Source: JANMDU01 sp031375105
GTDB lineage: Bacteria; Pseudomonadota; Gammaproteobacteria; Burkholderiales; Burkholderiaceae_C
Direction of reading: 5' to 3'
Length of the DNA stretch: 64,000 nucleotides
Assembly (NCBI GenBank): GCA_031375105.1
Contig: JANMHJ010000021.1
Coordinates: 71,885-135,884, forward strand
A program made the translations under genes and the position numbers. Below are positions 24,210-32,817 of this stretch, one piece after another; position 1 is the first letter of the stretch, and each line of letters starts with the position of its first letter. Under the pieces are notes generated by a model. That model did no database searches. It saw nothing but the letters and a program-made list of their open reading frames with translations, and was not told the origin of the DNA.

Positions 24210-24566
24210 TCATGGGGCATGCGTAGAAGCATGGGCAACGGCTTGCTGCACAGCCTCTTCTACGACCTGAGAAATGGTCGCTTCTAGCTGAGGTTTCAAC
24301 GCTTCAAACAGTTTATGCGCATGTTCGAGCGCCAGCTGGGAAACCGCTTCACGGATACGGCGTTGTAGCTCAATATCTAAGTATTGCCGGGTACGCGTGA
24401 GAAGTTGTTGGCGAAGTTGCTGAGCCAATTCATGGGTTTGTAATTGACCCGACAGTGTTGGCAAGCTGGCTGCCGGGGCAAGGCTGTGCACGTTCTCGCG
24501 GCTGACAAGCGTGTCTGTCACCACCTGCGTGAGAGTGGGAACGTAGCGGGGTGGCGATTTTTGCAT
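24210..24566 (-). CDS. Small hypothetical protein next to holC
   Basis: This 118-residue, mostly helical protein (LAQQLRQQLLTRTRQYLDIELQRRIREAVSQLALEHAHKLFEALKPQLEATISQVVEEAVQQAV) lies 29 bases downstream of holC in the pepA-holC operon. Proteins of similar layout follow holC in Burkholderiales, but I recall no function. The ATG at 24566 (MQKSPPRYVPTLTQVV) is preferred over 24587. Confidence 0.75.
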   Translation of the reverse strand: MQKSPPRYVPTLTQVVTDTLVSRENVHSLAPAASLPTLSGQLQTHELAQQLRQQLLTRTRQYLDIELQRRIREAVSQLALEHAHKLFEALKPQLEATISQVVEEAVQQAVAHASTHAP

Positions 24567-24595
24567 GATGTGACGCTGGGTTTGCAAAGCTTAGA

Positions 24596-25027
24596 TTACG
24601 CGGCCAAATTCAGATCATGCCGCACGATCTCGTAGCCGCCTTCGCTGTAGTGCTTCCAGCGTTGACGGGCCGTTTGCCGATCTGCCTCATCTTGGCTGAC
24701 CACCTCGATGACGCGCTCAAAAGTATCAAAACCCTCTTGCACAGCCTGCGTCAGGTTGACCAGCACCTGCCGGCCATGGCCTTGCGGCGCAGTGGTGCAA
24801 AGCCAAATCGGCGTGATGTCGCTTTGCTCGGCCGTCATGCTTTCAACGCGCCCATGCGGCACAAAATCCAATGCGCTGAAGCTCCACAACTGCTCATCGA
24901 GCTTGGCAAGCAAGGCAGCATCGCCCACCACAGCCACCGTGCTGCCGCTGGCCGACGCTTTACGCAACAGCCGACACGCATAGGCCAGCTTACCGGGTGC
25001 GTTAAAGTGAAAGGCGATCGTAGGCAT
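24596..25027 (-). CDS. holC: DNA polymerase III chi subunit
   Basis: HolC links the clamp-loader to single-strand binding protein at the replication fork. The 143-residue product has the family's start (AFHFNAPGKLAYACRLLRKA), the VAVVGDAALLAKLDEQLWSFSALDFVPH block and the C-terminal FDTFERVIEVVSQDEADRQTARQRWKHY with the conserved late Tyr/Glu-rich end. It lies 30 bases after pepA, the classic pepA-holC arrangement, with an R60 copy in between. Confidence 0.93.
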   Translation of the reverse strand: MPTIAFHFNAPGKLAYACRLLRKASASGSTVAVVGDAALLAKLDEQLWSFSALDFVPHGRVESMTAEQSDITPIWLCTTAPQGHGRQVLVNLTQAVQEGFDTFERVIEVVSQDEADRQTARQRWKHYSEGGYEIVRHDLNLAA

Positions 25028-25037
25028 ACAGAGATAA

Positions 25038-25100
25038 GCTATCTATTTAGTAGCAAACTATGCAGATTTCTTAAGGGCAACAGGCCGTTTTTCCTTAAAG
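25038..25100 (+). repeat. R60 dispersed repeat, copy 8, overlapping the pepA 3' end
   Basis: It contains GCTATCTATTTAGTAGC, AAACTATGCAGA, TTAAGGGCAACAGGCCG and TTTTTCCTTAAA. Read in reverse it encodes the last 14 residues of PepA and a TAG stop (in AAACTATG). Its left half fills the space before holC. Confidence 0.88.
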
Positions 25101-26575
25101 TTGAGCAAAAACTTCATAAGCAGGGGCACAGGCCGCCCGGTCGAGCCTTTGGCCGCGCCGCTTTTCCAGGCGGTGCCTGCAATGTCCAAATGTGCCCATG
25201 GGTACTTAGTAGCAAAGCGTTGCAAAAACTTCGCTGCGGTGATCGCACCGCCCATGCGGCCTGCCACGTTGGCCACATCGGCGAAATTGGTTTTCAGGCC
25301 TTCAGCATACTCGTCATCCAGCGGCATGCGCCAAGCCAAATCTTGCGCGGCCTCACCTGCTGCCAACAGCTGAGCGGCCAAAGAATCATCGCTGCTGAAC
25401 AAGCCGCTGCGCACCGCACCCAGCGCCACCACACAGGCACCAGTGAGCGTGGCAATATCCACCACGGCAGCGGGTTTGAAGCGCTCGGCATAGGTGAGTG
25501 CGTCACACAAAATCAAGCGGCCTTCGGCATCGGTGTTGAGATTTTCAATCGTTTGCCCGCTCATGCTGGTCACCACATCGCCGGGCTTGACGGCATGACC
25601 TGAAGGCATGTTTTCACAACTGGGAATCAGGCCAATCACATTGATTTTTGGCTTAGACACCGACAGCGCCTTGAACACGCCCAGCACGCTGGCCGCACCA
25701 CACATATCGAATTTCATCTCATCCATTTCAGCGGAGGGCTTGATGGAAATGCCGCCCGTATCAAAAGTAATACCTTTACCAACAAGCACGGTGGGCGCAA
25801 CCGTTTTGGCCGCGCCTTGGTACTTCAACACGATAAAACGCAGTGGCTCGTCTGAACCCTGCGCCACTGACATGAACGAACCCATCTTCAGCCTAGCCAC
25901 TTCTTTTGGCCCAAGCACCTCGCAGCTGACCGGCGACTTGCCCGCAGCCAAGCTCTGGGCCGCTTTGGCCAGCAAAGTGGGTGTCGCGTGGTTGGCTGGG
26001 CGATTGCCCCATTCCTTAGCAAAAGCCACGCCTGCAAGGCAGGCCAACGCCTCATCAAATGCGGCCTGCACGGGCTTGGGATCGCTCACTCCCAGACTCA
26101 ACACTTCAATTTTTGGCGCAGCGGGTTTGTTTTTGGTCGTGCTGTAGCTGTACAGCGCAGCCTCAGCGGCATGCAGAGCGGTTTGAATCGCCTCTGGCTG
26201 AGCGTCCATCGCCCATACCAGCAGCGCTTGTGCAGGAGCCGATTTAGCTTCTGTTTTGGCAGCAGACGGCTTGAAGGCGGCCAAAGCGCTCGATACCGCT
26301 TTACTCACGTCTTTGGCCGCCCCTGTGCCCACGCCCGCCAGCATCACACGCACCGGCTTCACGCCAGCCACGCCATAGGCTTGCAGCAATTGCCCCGCAG
26401 AGCCATCAAAATCACCAGCCTCTTGCGCCTGCGCGAGCAAGGCCGAGAGGCCATCGGTGGCTGGAGCCGCTTTATCAGCCTTGCCAGCAGCTTGCTTGCC
26501 TACCAAAACCACCACACAGGCAGCGGACGTGCGGGCTGCTTGCGCTAGTCCCATTTTTTTCAATTCAAAGTCCAT
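25058..26575 (-). CDS. pepA: Leucyl aminopeptidase PepA
   Basis: This cytosolic M17 di-zinc aminopeptidase removes N-terminal residues from peptides. The 505-residue product has the metal and catalytic blocks VGKGITFDTGGISIKPSAEMDEMKFDMCGAA, VNVIGLIPSCENMPSG-like INVIGLIPSCENMPSGHAVKPGDVV and the signature NTDAEGRLILCDAL. It ends with FLLNF and then about 12 residues (KEKRPVALKKSA) coded by an R60 copy, which replace or extend the usual C-terminus. It is divergent from lptF. Confidence 0.96.
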   Translation of the reverse strand: MDFELKKMGLAQAARTSAACVVVLVGKQAAGKADKAAPATDGLSALLAQAQEAGDFDGSAGQLLQAYGVAGVKPVRVMLAGVGTGAAKDVSKAVSSALAAFKPSAAKTEAKSAPAQALLVWAMDAQPEAIQTALHAAEAALYSYSTTKNKPAAPKIEVLSLGVSDPKPVQAAFDEALACLAGVAFAKEWGNRPANHATPTLLAKAAQSLAAGKSPVSCEVLGPKEVARLKMGSFMSVAQGSDEPLRFIVLKYQGAAKTVAPTVLVGKGITFDTGGISIKPSAEMDEMKFDMCGAASVLGVFKALSVSKPKINVIGLIPSCENMPSGHAVKPGDVVTSMSGQTIENLNTDAEGRLILCDALTYAERFKPAAVVDIATLTGACVVALGAVRSGLFSSDDSLAAQLLAAGEAAQDLAWRMPLDDEYAEGLKTNFADVANVAGRMGGAITAAKFLQRFATKYPWAHLDIAGTAWKSGAAKGSTGRPVPLLMKFLLNFKEKRPVALKKSA

Positions 26576-26639
26576 GCGATACTCTCAAAAAGGAGTGCAG
26601 GCCACGTTGGCGCAGCATCTCCGGCGTTGAACAACTGCA

Positions 26640-27806
26640 ATGTTATTCCATTCCTCCATCCGCCAAGAACTGGCACGCAGCTTTGTTGCTACTTTGGTCG
26701 TTTTGATCACCGTGGTGATGAGCATGATGCTGATCCGCTCGCTCGGCCTGGCCGCGCGCGGCAGCGTGAACCCGCGCGACGTGATCATGTTCATGAGTTA
26801 TGCGGTGCTCGGGCATTTGGCCACCATCATGACGCTCTCGCTCTTCATCGCCGTGACCAACACGCTCTCGCGCATGTACCGCGACTCAGAAATGGCCGTC
26901 TGGTTTGCCTCGGGGCGTGGGCTGTCTGGTTTTGTCAGCCCGGTGCTTCGTTTTGCTTGGCCAATTCTTTTGGCGATTGCCGGGCTGGCGCTGGTGGTGT
27001 GGCCTTGGACGGCGCAGCAAACCAACAAACTGCGCAGCCAATATGAGCAGCGCAGCGATTTGGACCGCGTCTCCATCGGGCAGTTTCAAGAAAACGCTTC
27101 CGGTTCGCGCGTCTTCTTCGTGGAAGCGACCGATGCCAATCCAAGTAAAGCCACCGCACCATCCACCGCCTCCCCCACCGACACAGTTGCCAACTTAGCC
27201 AACCGCCAAGCGCGCAACATCTTCGTCTCAGAGACCGATGGCAACAAGCAAATCATTACATCTGCCAAAAGCGGGCGCGTTGAGACCCTCCAATCGGATC
27301 AATTCGTCGTGCTGCAAAACGGCCAACGCATGGAGCAATCCAAAGACAATGCCCTTGTCAAAGTGATTGAATTCGAGCAATATTCTGTCTTGGCCAATGC
27401 GTCGCGCTTAGCTGCAGGCGCTGTGGTGCCAGCTAAATCACTCGACACGATGGATTTGCTGCTCACGCCCACGCCGCTGCATTTGGCTGAGTTAAGCTGG
27501 CGGCTGGGCCTGGCGCTCGCAGCGTTCAACCTGCTGATGCTTGCCCTGCTGCTGTCTGCCGTCAACCCACGCGCTGGGCGCGGCTTTGGCATCGCATTTG
27601 CCTTGCTCGCCTTCGTAGTCTATTACAACCTGCTCAACGTCGGTTTCTCCCGCATCGCCAATGGCCGCACAGAATTCGCCGTTTGGATGCTCGCGCTGCA
27701 TGGCGGCGTATTTGCGTTGACGCTGCTGTGGATGACAGTTCGGCATAACCAATGGTCTTGGCGGCAACTGCTGCCGCGCCGTCCGGCCCAGCTTCAAACG
27801 GCCTGA
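26640..27806 (+). CDS. lptF: LPS export ABC transporter permease LptF
   Basis: LptF and LptG form the inner-membrane part of LptB2FG, which extracts lipopolysaccharide and hands it to LptC. The 388-residue protein has N-terminal membrane segments (SFVATLVVLITVVMSMMLIR and YAVLGHLATIMTLSLFIAV), a periplasmic beta-jellyroll region (residues 120-270) and C-terminal segments ending in LRP-like RHNQWSWRQLLPRRPA. It is followed by lptG four bases later. No good ribosome site is seen before the ATG. Confidence 0.95.
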   Translation: MLFHSSIRQELARSFVATLVVLITVVMSMMLIRSLGLAARGSVNPRDVIMFMSYAVLGHLATIMTLSLFIAVTNTLSRMYRDSEMAVWFASGRGLSGFVSPVLRFAWPILLAIAGLALVVWPWTAQQTNKLRSQYEQRSDLDRVSIGQFQENASGSRVFFVEATDANPSKATAPSTASPTDTVANLANRQARNIFVSETDGNKQIITSAKSGRVETLQSDQFVVLQNGQRMEQSKDNALVKVIEFEQYSVLANASRLAAGAVVPAKSLDTMDLLLTPTPLHLAELSWRLGLALAAFNLLMLALLLSAVNPRAGRGFGIAFALLAFVVYYNLLNVGFSRIANGRTEFAVWMLALHGGVFALTLLWMTVRHNQWSWRQLLPRRPAQLQTA

Positions 27807-27810
27807 ACCC

Positions 27811-28956
27811 ATGCAAACCATCCGCCGCCTTCTGCACCGCGAAATCTGGATCTCCGTGGCCTTCGTGGCGCTGGCCTTCCTTACGCTGTTTTCGTTTTTC
27901 GATCTGGTTGAAGAACTCGGCGACATCGGCAAAGGCCCCGCCAACAAGCCCTACAGCCTGATTCATGCCGCGCTCTACACTCTGCTCTGGGCACCGAGCC
28001 GTTTGTATGAGCTGCTGCCAATTGCCGTGTTAATTGGCAGCATTTTCGTGATGGCGCGTTTGGCGCAAAGCTCCGAATTCACCATCTTGCGCACCAGTGG
28101 CATGGGCCCTTGGCGTGCCCTCAAAACCCTACTCTGGATGGGCTTGGCCTTCACCGTGCTCACCTTCGCTCTAGGCGACTACATCGCGCCGCAAGCCACC
28201 CGCACAGCACAGCTGCTTAAAAGCAAATTCATGGGCCAAATCAGCATCGGGCAAACCGGTGCTTGGCTCAAAGATCGCCAACAATTTTCTAGCTATGCCG
28301 TCAACGTGGGTGCGCTCGATCCCGATGGCAGCATGCGCAATGTGAAGATTTACGAATTCAACTCCAAAGGCCAAATTTTGGCGACAGTACAAGCTGCAAG
28401 CGGCGAATTTGAAGACGATGCTTGGCTGCTCAAGCAAGCCCAACGCCAAGAGTTTTTCTTACCTGAATCCACTCCCACCGGCAGCGCCACGCTCTCTGCC
28501 AACCCCGACAAAACCCGCGTCGAGCGCAGTCAACAAATGACCGAATGGCGCTGGCCAACGGGCATCAGCGCGGAGATGGTCTCGGTCGCTCTACTCAAGC
28601 CCGAGCGCATGCGTACGCTGGATCTTTTCCAATACATCCGCCACCTGCAAGCCAACGGCCAAACTTCTCAGCGCTACGAAATTGAATTCTGGCGCAAGGT
28701 GTTTTATCCGCTCAGTTGCTTGGTGATGATGGTGTTGGCTCTGCCCTTTGCCTATTTGCATTTCAGAACCGGTGCCATCAGCGGTTATGTGTTTGCTGGC
28801 GTGATGATCGGCATCAGCTTCTTTCTGCTCAACAACGTGTTTGGCTACGCCGGCAACCTAAACGACTGGGAGCCTTGGATCACAGCCGCCATCCCCGGCT
28901 TGATTTATTCGCTCGCCTCGCTCAGCGCTTTCACTTGGCTGGTTTTACGACAATGA
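27811..28956 (+). CDS. lptG: LPS export ABC transporter permease LptG
   Basis: The 381-residue partner of LptF has the typical front MQTIRRLLHREIW, FSFFDLVEELGDIGKG and YELLPIAVLIGSIFVMARLAQSSEFTILRTSGMG, a periplasmic jellyroll, and C-terminal membrane segments (YPLSCLVMMVLALPFAYLHFR, GVMIGISFFLLNNVFGYAGNL). Its stop overlaps the start of the next gene by ATGA. Confidence 0.96.
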   Translation: MQTIRRLLHREIWISVAFVALAFLTLFSFFDLVEELGDIGKGPANKPYSLIHAALYTLLWAPSRLYELLPIAVLIGSIFVMARLAQSSEFTILRTSGMGPWRALKTLLWMGLAFTVLTFALGDYIAPQATRTAQLLKSKFMGQISIGQTGAWLKDRQQFSSYAVNVGALDPDGSMRNVKIYEFNSKGQILATVQAASGEFEDDAWLLKQAQRQEFFLPESTPTGSATLSANPDKTRVERSQQMTEWRWPTGISAEMVSVALLKPERMRTLDLFQYIRHLQANGQTSQRYEIEFWRKVFYPLSCLVMMVLALPFAYLHFRTGAISGYVFAGVMIGISFFLLNNVFGYAGNLNDWEPWITAAIPGLIYSLASLSAFTWLVLRQ

Positions 28957-29408
28957 CGCTATCTCACGCCATGCACCCTGTTGACGGCATCATCCTCTTC
29001 GCCCACGGCTCGCGTGATCCGCTCTGGCGCGGCCCGATTGAAGCGGTGGCCAAGCGCATCCGCGCCGAGCACCACAAACTACCCGTAGCCTGCGCTTATC
29101 TCGAACTATGCGAACCCAGCCTGATTGATGCCACATCCAGCATGCTGATACAGATCAAGATTGATCATCAAATTGCTATCAATTCAATAGCTAACTATGC
29201 TTATTCTATAACGGCTAGTGGTTCAAAACGCTTAAAAATTCGCATTGTCCCTATGTTCCTCGGCATGGGCAAACATGCGCGGGAAGATTTGCCGGAATTG
29301 GCCACCACTCTGCGTTCAGCACATCCTGAAGTTGAGTTTGAAATCACGCCAACAGTTGGCGAGGATGCACGCGTCACAGCGCTGTTGGCGAGCTTGGCTA
29401 TAGGCTGA
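28953..29408 (+). CDS. cbiX: CbiX-type sirohydrochlorin chelatase-like protein with an in-frame repeat insert
   Basis: The 151-residue protein is a short CbiX-like chelatase: GIILFAHGSRDPLWRGPIEAVAKRI gives the N-terminal metal-site His, then ACAYLELCEPSLIDA, and after the insert IRIVPMFLGMGKHAREDLPELATTL with the second His. Such enzymes insert cobalt or iron into sirohydrochlorin. Residues 70-95 (QIAINSIANYAYSITASGSK) are coded by an R60 copy and lie where relatives have only a short turn before the ITVVPLFLG strand. The frame is kept. Whether the enzyme still works is unknown. The ATG at 28953 overlaps the lptG stop (ATGA). Confidence 0.85.
   Translation: MTLSHAMHPVDGIILFAHGSRDPLWRGPIEAVAKRIRAEHHKLPVACAYLELCEPSLIDATSSMLIQIKIDHQIAINSIANYAYSITASGSKRLKIRIVPMFLGMGKHAREDLPELATTLRSAHPEVEFEITPTVGEDARVTALLASLAIG
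29174..29238 (+). repeat. R60 dispersed repeat, copy 9, inside cbiX
   Basis: It contains GCTATCAATTCAATAGC, TAACTATGC, TTATTCTATAACGGCTAGTG and CAAAACGCTTAAAAA. It is a full copy wholly inside the coding frame, with no stop in the frame used. Confidence 0.92.
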
Positions 29409-29454
29409 TCGTTGAGCAGTGGACAGAGAGCGGGGCGAATGCGAAGCTGTCTTA

Positions 29455-31713
29455 CTAAGCTCTCGCCTCCAAAAGCACCATCATCTGCGCCTCATCGATC
29501 ACCTCCACACCCAGCTCTTTGGCTTTATCGAGTTTGCTGCCTGCATCTGCACCCGCCACCACATAACTCGTCTTTTTGCTCACGCTGCCCGAGACTTTTG
29601 CGCCCGCAGCTTCGAGCAAATCTTTGGCTTGATCGCGGCTGAGCGTGGGAAAAGTGCCTGTAAGAACGAAAGTTTTGCCAAGCAGCGGCTGTGGCGCACG
29701 CTCAACAGGTTCGCCCTCAGGCCACTCGATACCGACAGCGCGAAGTTGCTCCATCACCTCGCGGTTATGCGGTTGATCGAAAAAAGTGCGCAGACTGTGA
29801 GCCACGATCGGGCCGACATCGTTCACTTGAAGCAACTGCTCTTCTGTTGCATCCATGATTGCATCAAGACTCCCGAAATGCTTGGCCAAATCTCGCGCGG
29901 TGGATTCGCCGATTTGGCGAATGCCTAAGCCATACAAAAACCGTGGCAGCGTGGTTTGCTTTGATTTTTGTAGCGCGGCGAGCACGTTCTGTGCGGATTT
30001 TTCGGCCATCCTGTCTAACGCAGCAAGCGAGGTGAGGCCCAAGCGATACAAGTCTGGCAGAGTTTTGATCACGCCTGCGTCCACCAGTTGATCGACCAGC
30101 TTGTCGCCCAAGCCTTCAATATCCAAAGCGCGGCGCTGAGCGAAATGCAAAATCGCTTGTTTGCGCTGCGCGGGGCAAAACAGTCCACCCGTGCAGCGCC
30201 AATCGGCCTCATCTTCTGCTTTGGCGATGGCGGATTGGCATTCGGGGCATAGGCCATTCAGTCGCTTGTAAATGTCTAAAGCCTCACCGCGCTCTGATCC
30301 CCGCCCTGATGCTGCTCGCACCGACTCTAATTGCGTTCGCGCAGAGTTTATCGAAGCGCTGTCTATACCTTCGACAAGCTCGGCCTGAACGGTGTTGAGC
30401 ACGACGCTCACCACTTCTGGAATCACGTCCCCCGCCCGCCGCACGATCACCGTGTCGCCCACGCGCACATCCTTGCGATTCGCTTCGCCTTCGTTGTGCA
30501 GCGTGGCATTCGTCACCGTCACGCCGCCCACGAACACAGGAGCCAATTTTGCAACCGGCGTGAGCTTGCCTGTGCGCCCAACTTGAATGTCAATCGCCAG
30601 CACCGTGGTCATCTGCTCTTGCGCAGGATATTTGTGCGCGACAGCCCAGCGCGGCTCGCGCGTCACAAAGCCCAAGCGCTTTTGCAGCGCGAAGCTGTTG
30701 ACTTTATAAACCACGCCGTCGATATCAAACGGTAATGCGTCTCGCTCTTGTGCAACACGTTGGTGATATGCTATTAATTCCGTAGCACCCTGCGCACGTT
30801 CCATCAGGGAAGACACCGGAAACCCCCAAGATTTCAGGGTTTGCAAGGCTTGCCAATGCGTCTCGAATACAGGTCCGCCGAGATCCGGCGGCGTGACCTC
30901 ACCAAGGCTATATGCAAAGAAACTCAAAGGCCGTTGCGCGGCAATTTTTGAATCCAACTGACGCACCGCGCCAGCTGCTGCGTTGCGCGGATTCACAAAA
31001 GTTTTCTCGCCTTTCACACCTGCCGCAATTTTTCCGCGCTGGCGCTCATTCATCGACTCGAATTCATCGCGGCGCATATACACCTCGCCGCGCACTTCTA
31101 GCACGGGCGGTGCATCAGTGGGCAAGCGCAGCGGAATCTGATGCATGGTACGGATGTTGTGCGTCACGTCTTCTCCCGTCTCGCCATCGCCACGCGTGGC
31201 AGCTTGCACGAGGATGCAATTTTCATAGCGCAAACTCATGGCCAAGCCGTCAAACTTCAGCTCGGCCACGTAGTCGACGGGTGGCGCGTCAGCCCCAAGC
31301 TCCAGCTCTTTGCGAATACGCGCATCAAAATTCTCTGCACCGGTCGCTTCGGTATCCGTCTCTGTGCGGATCGACAGCATCGGGATCGCGTGCCGCACCG
31401 ACGCTAGGCCGTCCATCACCGTGCCCAGCACGCGCTGCGTCGGCGAATCAGCACTCATCAACTCAGGATGCACCGCCTCCAAAACCTGCAAAAGTTTGAA
31501 CACACGGTCGTATTCCGCATCTGGAATTTGCGGATCGTCCAGCACGTAATACTGATGCGCATGATGGTGCAAAAAGGCATGCATTGCGTCGCGCCGCTCT
31601 GCGGGCAAGGTCTTCGAGTCATCCAAAGACACTATTGATTTCATAGCACTCTGCGCAGGTTTTATATGGGCAATATGCCCATTTGACTCTGAAAATAGAT
31701 CTGGTGTGCTCAT
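29455..31713 (-). CDS. ligA: NAD-dependent DNA ligase LigA
   Basis: LigA seals nicks in replication and repair. The 752-residue protein has the HHHAHQYYVLDDPQIPDAEYD Ia region, the adenylated lysine in ELKFDGLAMSL (KxDG), FDIDGVVYKV, the OB domain, a Cys4 zinc site (CPECQ ... CTGGLFCP), helix-hairpin-helix repeats and a C-terminal BRCT domain (from LLGKTFVLTGTF). It is 50-80 residues longer than usual. The N-terminus (to about residue 27) is coded by an R60 copy, residues 440-484 are a second repeat-like insert before the zinc site, and the adenylation domain segment RAQGATELIAY matches R60 as well. Translation may start at Met24 (MKSIVSLDDSK). Confidence 0.95.
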   Translation of the reverse strand: MSTPDLFSESNGHIAHIKPAQSAMKSIVSLDDSKTLPAERRDAMHAFLHHHAHQYYVLDDPQIPDAEYDRVFKLLQVLEAVHPELMSADSPTQRVLGTVMDGLASVRHAIPMLSIRTETDTEATGAENFDARIRKELELGADAPPVDYVAELKFDGLAMSLRYENCILVQAATRGDGETGEDVTHNIRTMHQIPLRLPTDAPPVLEVRGEVYMRRDEFESMNERQRGKIAAGVKGEKTFVNPRNAAAGAVRQLDSKIAAQRPLSFFAYSLGEVTPPDLGGPVFETHWQALQTLKSWGFPVSSLMERAQGATELIAYHQRVAQERDALPFDIDGVVYKVNSFALQKRLGFVTREPRWAVAHKYPAQEQMTTVLAIDIQVGRTGKLTPVAKLAPVFVGGVTVTNATLHNEGEANRKDVRVGDTVIVRRAGDVIPEVVSVVLNTVQAELVEGIDSASINSARTQLESVRAASGRGSERGEALDIYKRLNGLCPECQSAIAKAEDEADWRCTGGLFCPAQRKQAILHFAQRRALDIEGLGDKLVDQLVDAGVIKTLPDLYRLGLTSLAALDRMAEKSAQNVLAALQKSKQTTLPRFLYGLGIRQIGESTARDLAKHFGSLDAIMDATEEQLLQVNDVGPIVAHSLRTFFDQPHNREVMEQLRAVGIEWPEGEPVERAPQPLLGKTFVLTGTFPTLSRDQAKDLLEAAGAKVSGSVSKKTSYVVAGADAGSKLDKAKELGVEVIDEAQMMVLLEARA
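30258..30398 (+). repeat. In-frame repeat-like insert in ligA
   Basis: The stretch contains ACCTTCGACAAGCTCGGCCT and GAACGGTG, which match the very common CTTCGACA(A/G)GCTCAG..CGAACGG intergenic repeat as I remember it. It codes for about 45 extra residues (VEGIDSASINSARTQLESVR and onward) just before the zinc-binding Cys pair. Confidence 0.6.
30770..30828 (+). repeat. R60-like sequence inside ligA (adenylation domain)
   Basis: GCTATTAATTCCGTAGCACC followed by CTGCGCAC matches the left half of the repeat at about 24 of 28 positions; the right half is weak. In reverse it codes for RAQGATELIAY, a segment with normal length compared with other ligases as I recall them. Confidence 0.5.
31630..31694 (+). 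repeat. R60 dispersed repeat, copy 11, at the ligA N-terminus
   Basis: It contains CTATTGATTTCATAGC, the exact core ACTCTGCGCAGG, TTTTATATGGGCAATATGCC and ATTTGACTCTGAAAA. In reverse it encodes residues of the LigA N-terminal leader (SNGHIAHIKPAQSAMKSIV). Confidence 0.9.
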
Positions 31714-31737
31714 GAGAGCCTGTGAATCAAAAAGGGA

Positions 31738-32817
31738 TCAGCTAAACAAGCGCCGCGCCTGCGCAGAGCCTGCGGCCAGATCGCGGCTTTCGAGCATGTC
31801 ATACAAATGCTCTAAATCTGAGCCAATGGCATCCATGGCATCGCGGGAAATCATGCGCCCCTGGGCATCTGAAATCATGCCATCCATAGAAGCGGCCATG
31901 GCAATGGCCACATCGCGCAAACGCGGATAAGGTTGCTCGCCGCGATCAACCTGCGGCACGTCCAGCGCCAAATCCATGCTGCGCAAGGCAGATTGTTCAG
32001 GATCATCCGAGAGCGCGGCTTGCGTATCAAAATTAAGCGCAAGAATCGGGGGCATACCGGGCGTGGACGCTGGCAAAACCATGCGGCCGGGCATGGCGCC
32101 AGCCACAAAACCTTGGCGAGAAGCATGCTGCTGCACGTAGCCCGTGCTCCAAGCCACATTCTTAGCGCGTAGCGTGAAGCCCAACTGTGCATCATGTGTA
32201 CTGGCAAACTGATCGAGCTCACGGCCACGCAACACTTCATCGTGCATCTCAGGAAACTCTGCCACACCGCTCACAGCATCCGCAAACGCCTGCATTTTTT
32301 GCACAAACTCAGAAAACTCAATCTCATTCAAAGCACCGGTGCGGCTGGCCAGGTGCACGCCCGCTTGAAAGGCACTGTAGCTCTGACCTGCGCGTGGGCT
32401 TTCCCACTCAGCTTGCAAATTCAAACCTTCAATGGCGAAGGCCTTGCTGCCCACGCGCCGCGTGGTGGGCAACACCATCAGTGCCGCTTCGCCAGACAAT
32501 GGTTCATCCAGTGCGATCTTGGCCATCGCATCAATCAAAGCGTCAAGCGCAGGTTTTTTGTCGAGCAACCATTGACTACCAAAGGGAAGTACGGTGGCAT
32601 CTAAATCACCGGAGAGCTTGGCATCGAGCTGCCGCTGCAAGGCATCCCCATCAAAGCCAGGTTCTGAACGCGCGTCGGCACCCGTTGACGTCTTTGGCGC
32701 AGGCTCAGGTTGCGCCACGCGCGGAGCATTGCGCCTTTGTGTCCACGCACTGTGCGCCACCACACCTGCGAGCACGAGGCCGCCAAGAATAGCCAGGCCA
32801 AGGGTTAAATTATTCAT
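31738..32817 (-). CDS. zipA: Cell-division protein ZipA homolog
   Basis: ZipA anchors FtsZ to the inner membrane at the septum. The 359-residue protein has an N-terminal membrane anchor (LGLAILGGLVLAGVVAHSAW, residues 5-24), a charged Pro/Ala linker (to about residue 60) and a C-terminal ZipA-like FtsZ-binding domain (from about 100; LQAEWESPRAGQSYSAFQAGVHLASRTGALNEIEFSEFVQKM and VGFTLRAKN-like LGFTLRAKNVAW). It sits between smc and ligA, the order usual for this order of bacteria. Confidence 0.88.
   Translation of the reverse strand: MNNLTLGLAILGGLVLAGVVAHSAWTQRRNAPRVAQPEPAPKTSTGADARSEPGFDGDALQRQLDAKLSGDLDATVLPFGSQWLLDKKPALDALIDAMAKIALDEPLSGEAALMVLPTTRRVGSKAFAIEGLNLQAEWESPRAGQSYSAFQAGVHLASRTGALNEIEFSEFVQKMQAFADAVSGVAEFPEMHDEVLRGRELDQFASTHDAQLGFTLRAKNVAWSTGYVQQHASRQGFVAGAMPGRMVLPASTPGMPPILALNFDTQAALSDDPEQSALRSMDLALDVPQVDRGEQPYPRLRDVAIAMAASMDGMISDAQGRMISRDAMDAIGSDLEHLYDMLESRDLAAGSAQARRLFS

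Noticed and set aside
23204..24226. 340-codon open frame opposite the binding-protein gene
   Set aside because: It mirrors the alanine-rich coding strand, has no recognisable domain and reads through the true gene's signal region.
24617..25603. 328-codon open frame opposite holC and pepA
   Set aside because: It spans two genes and a repeat on the other strand and shows His/Gln-rich mirror composition, with no motif.
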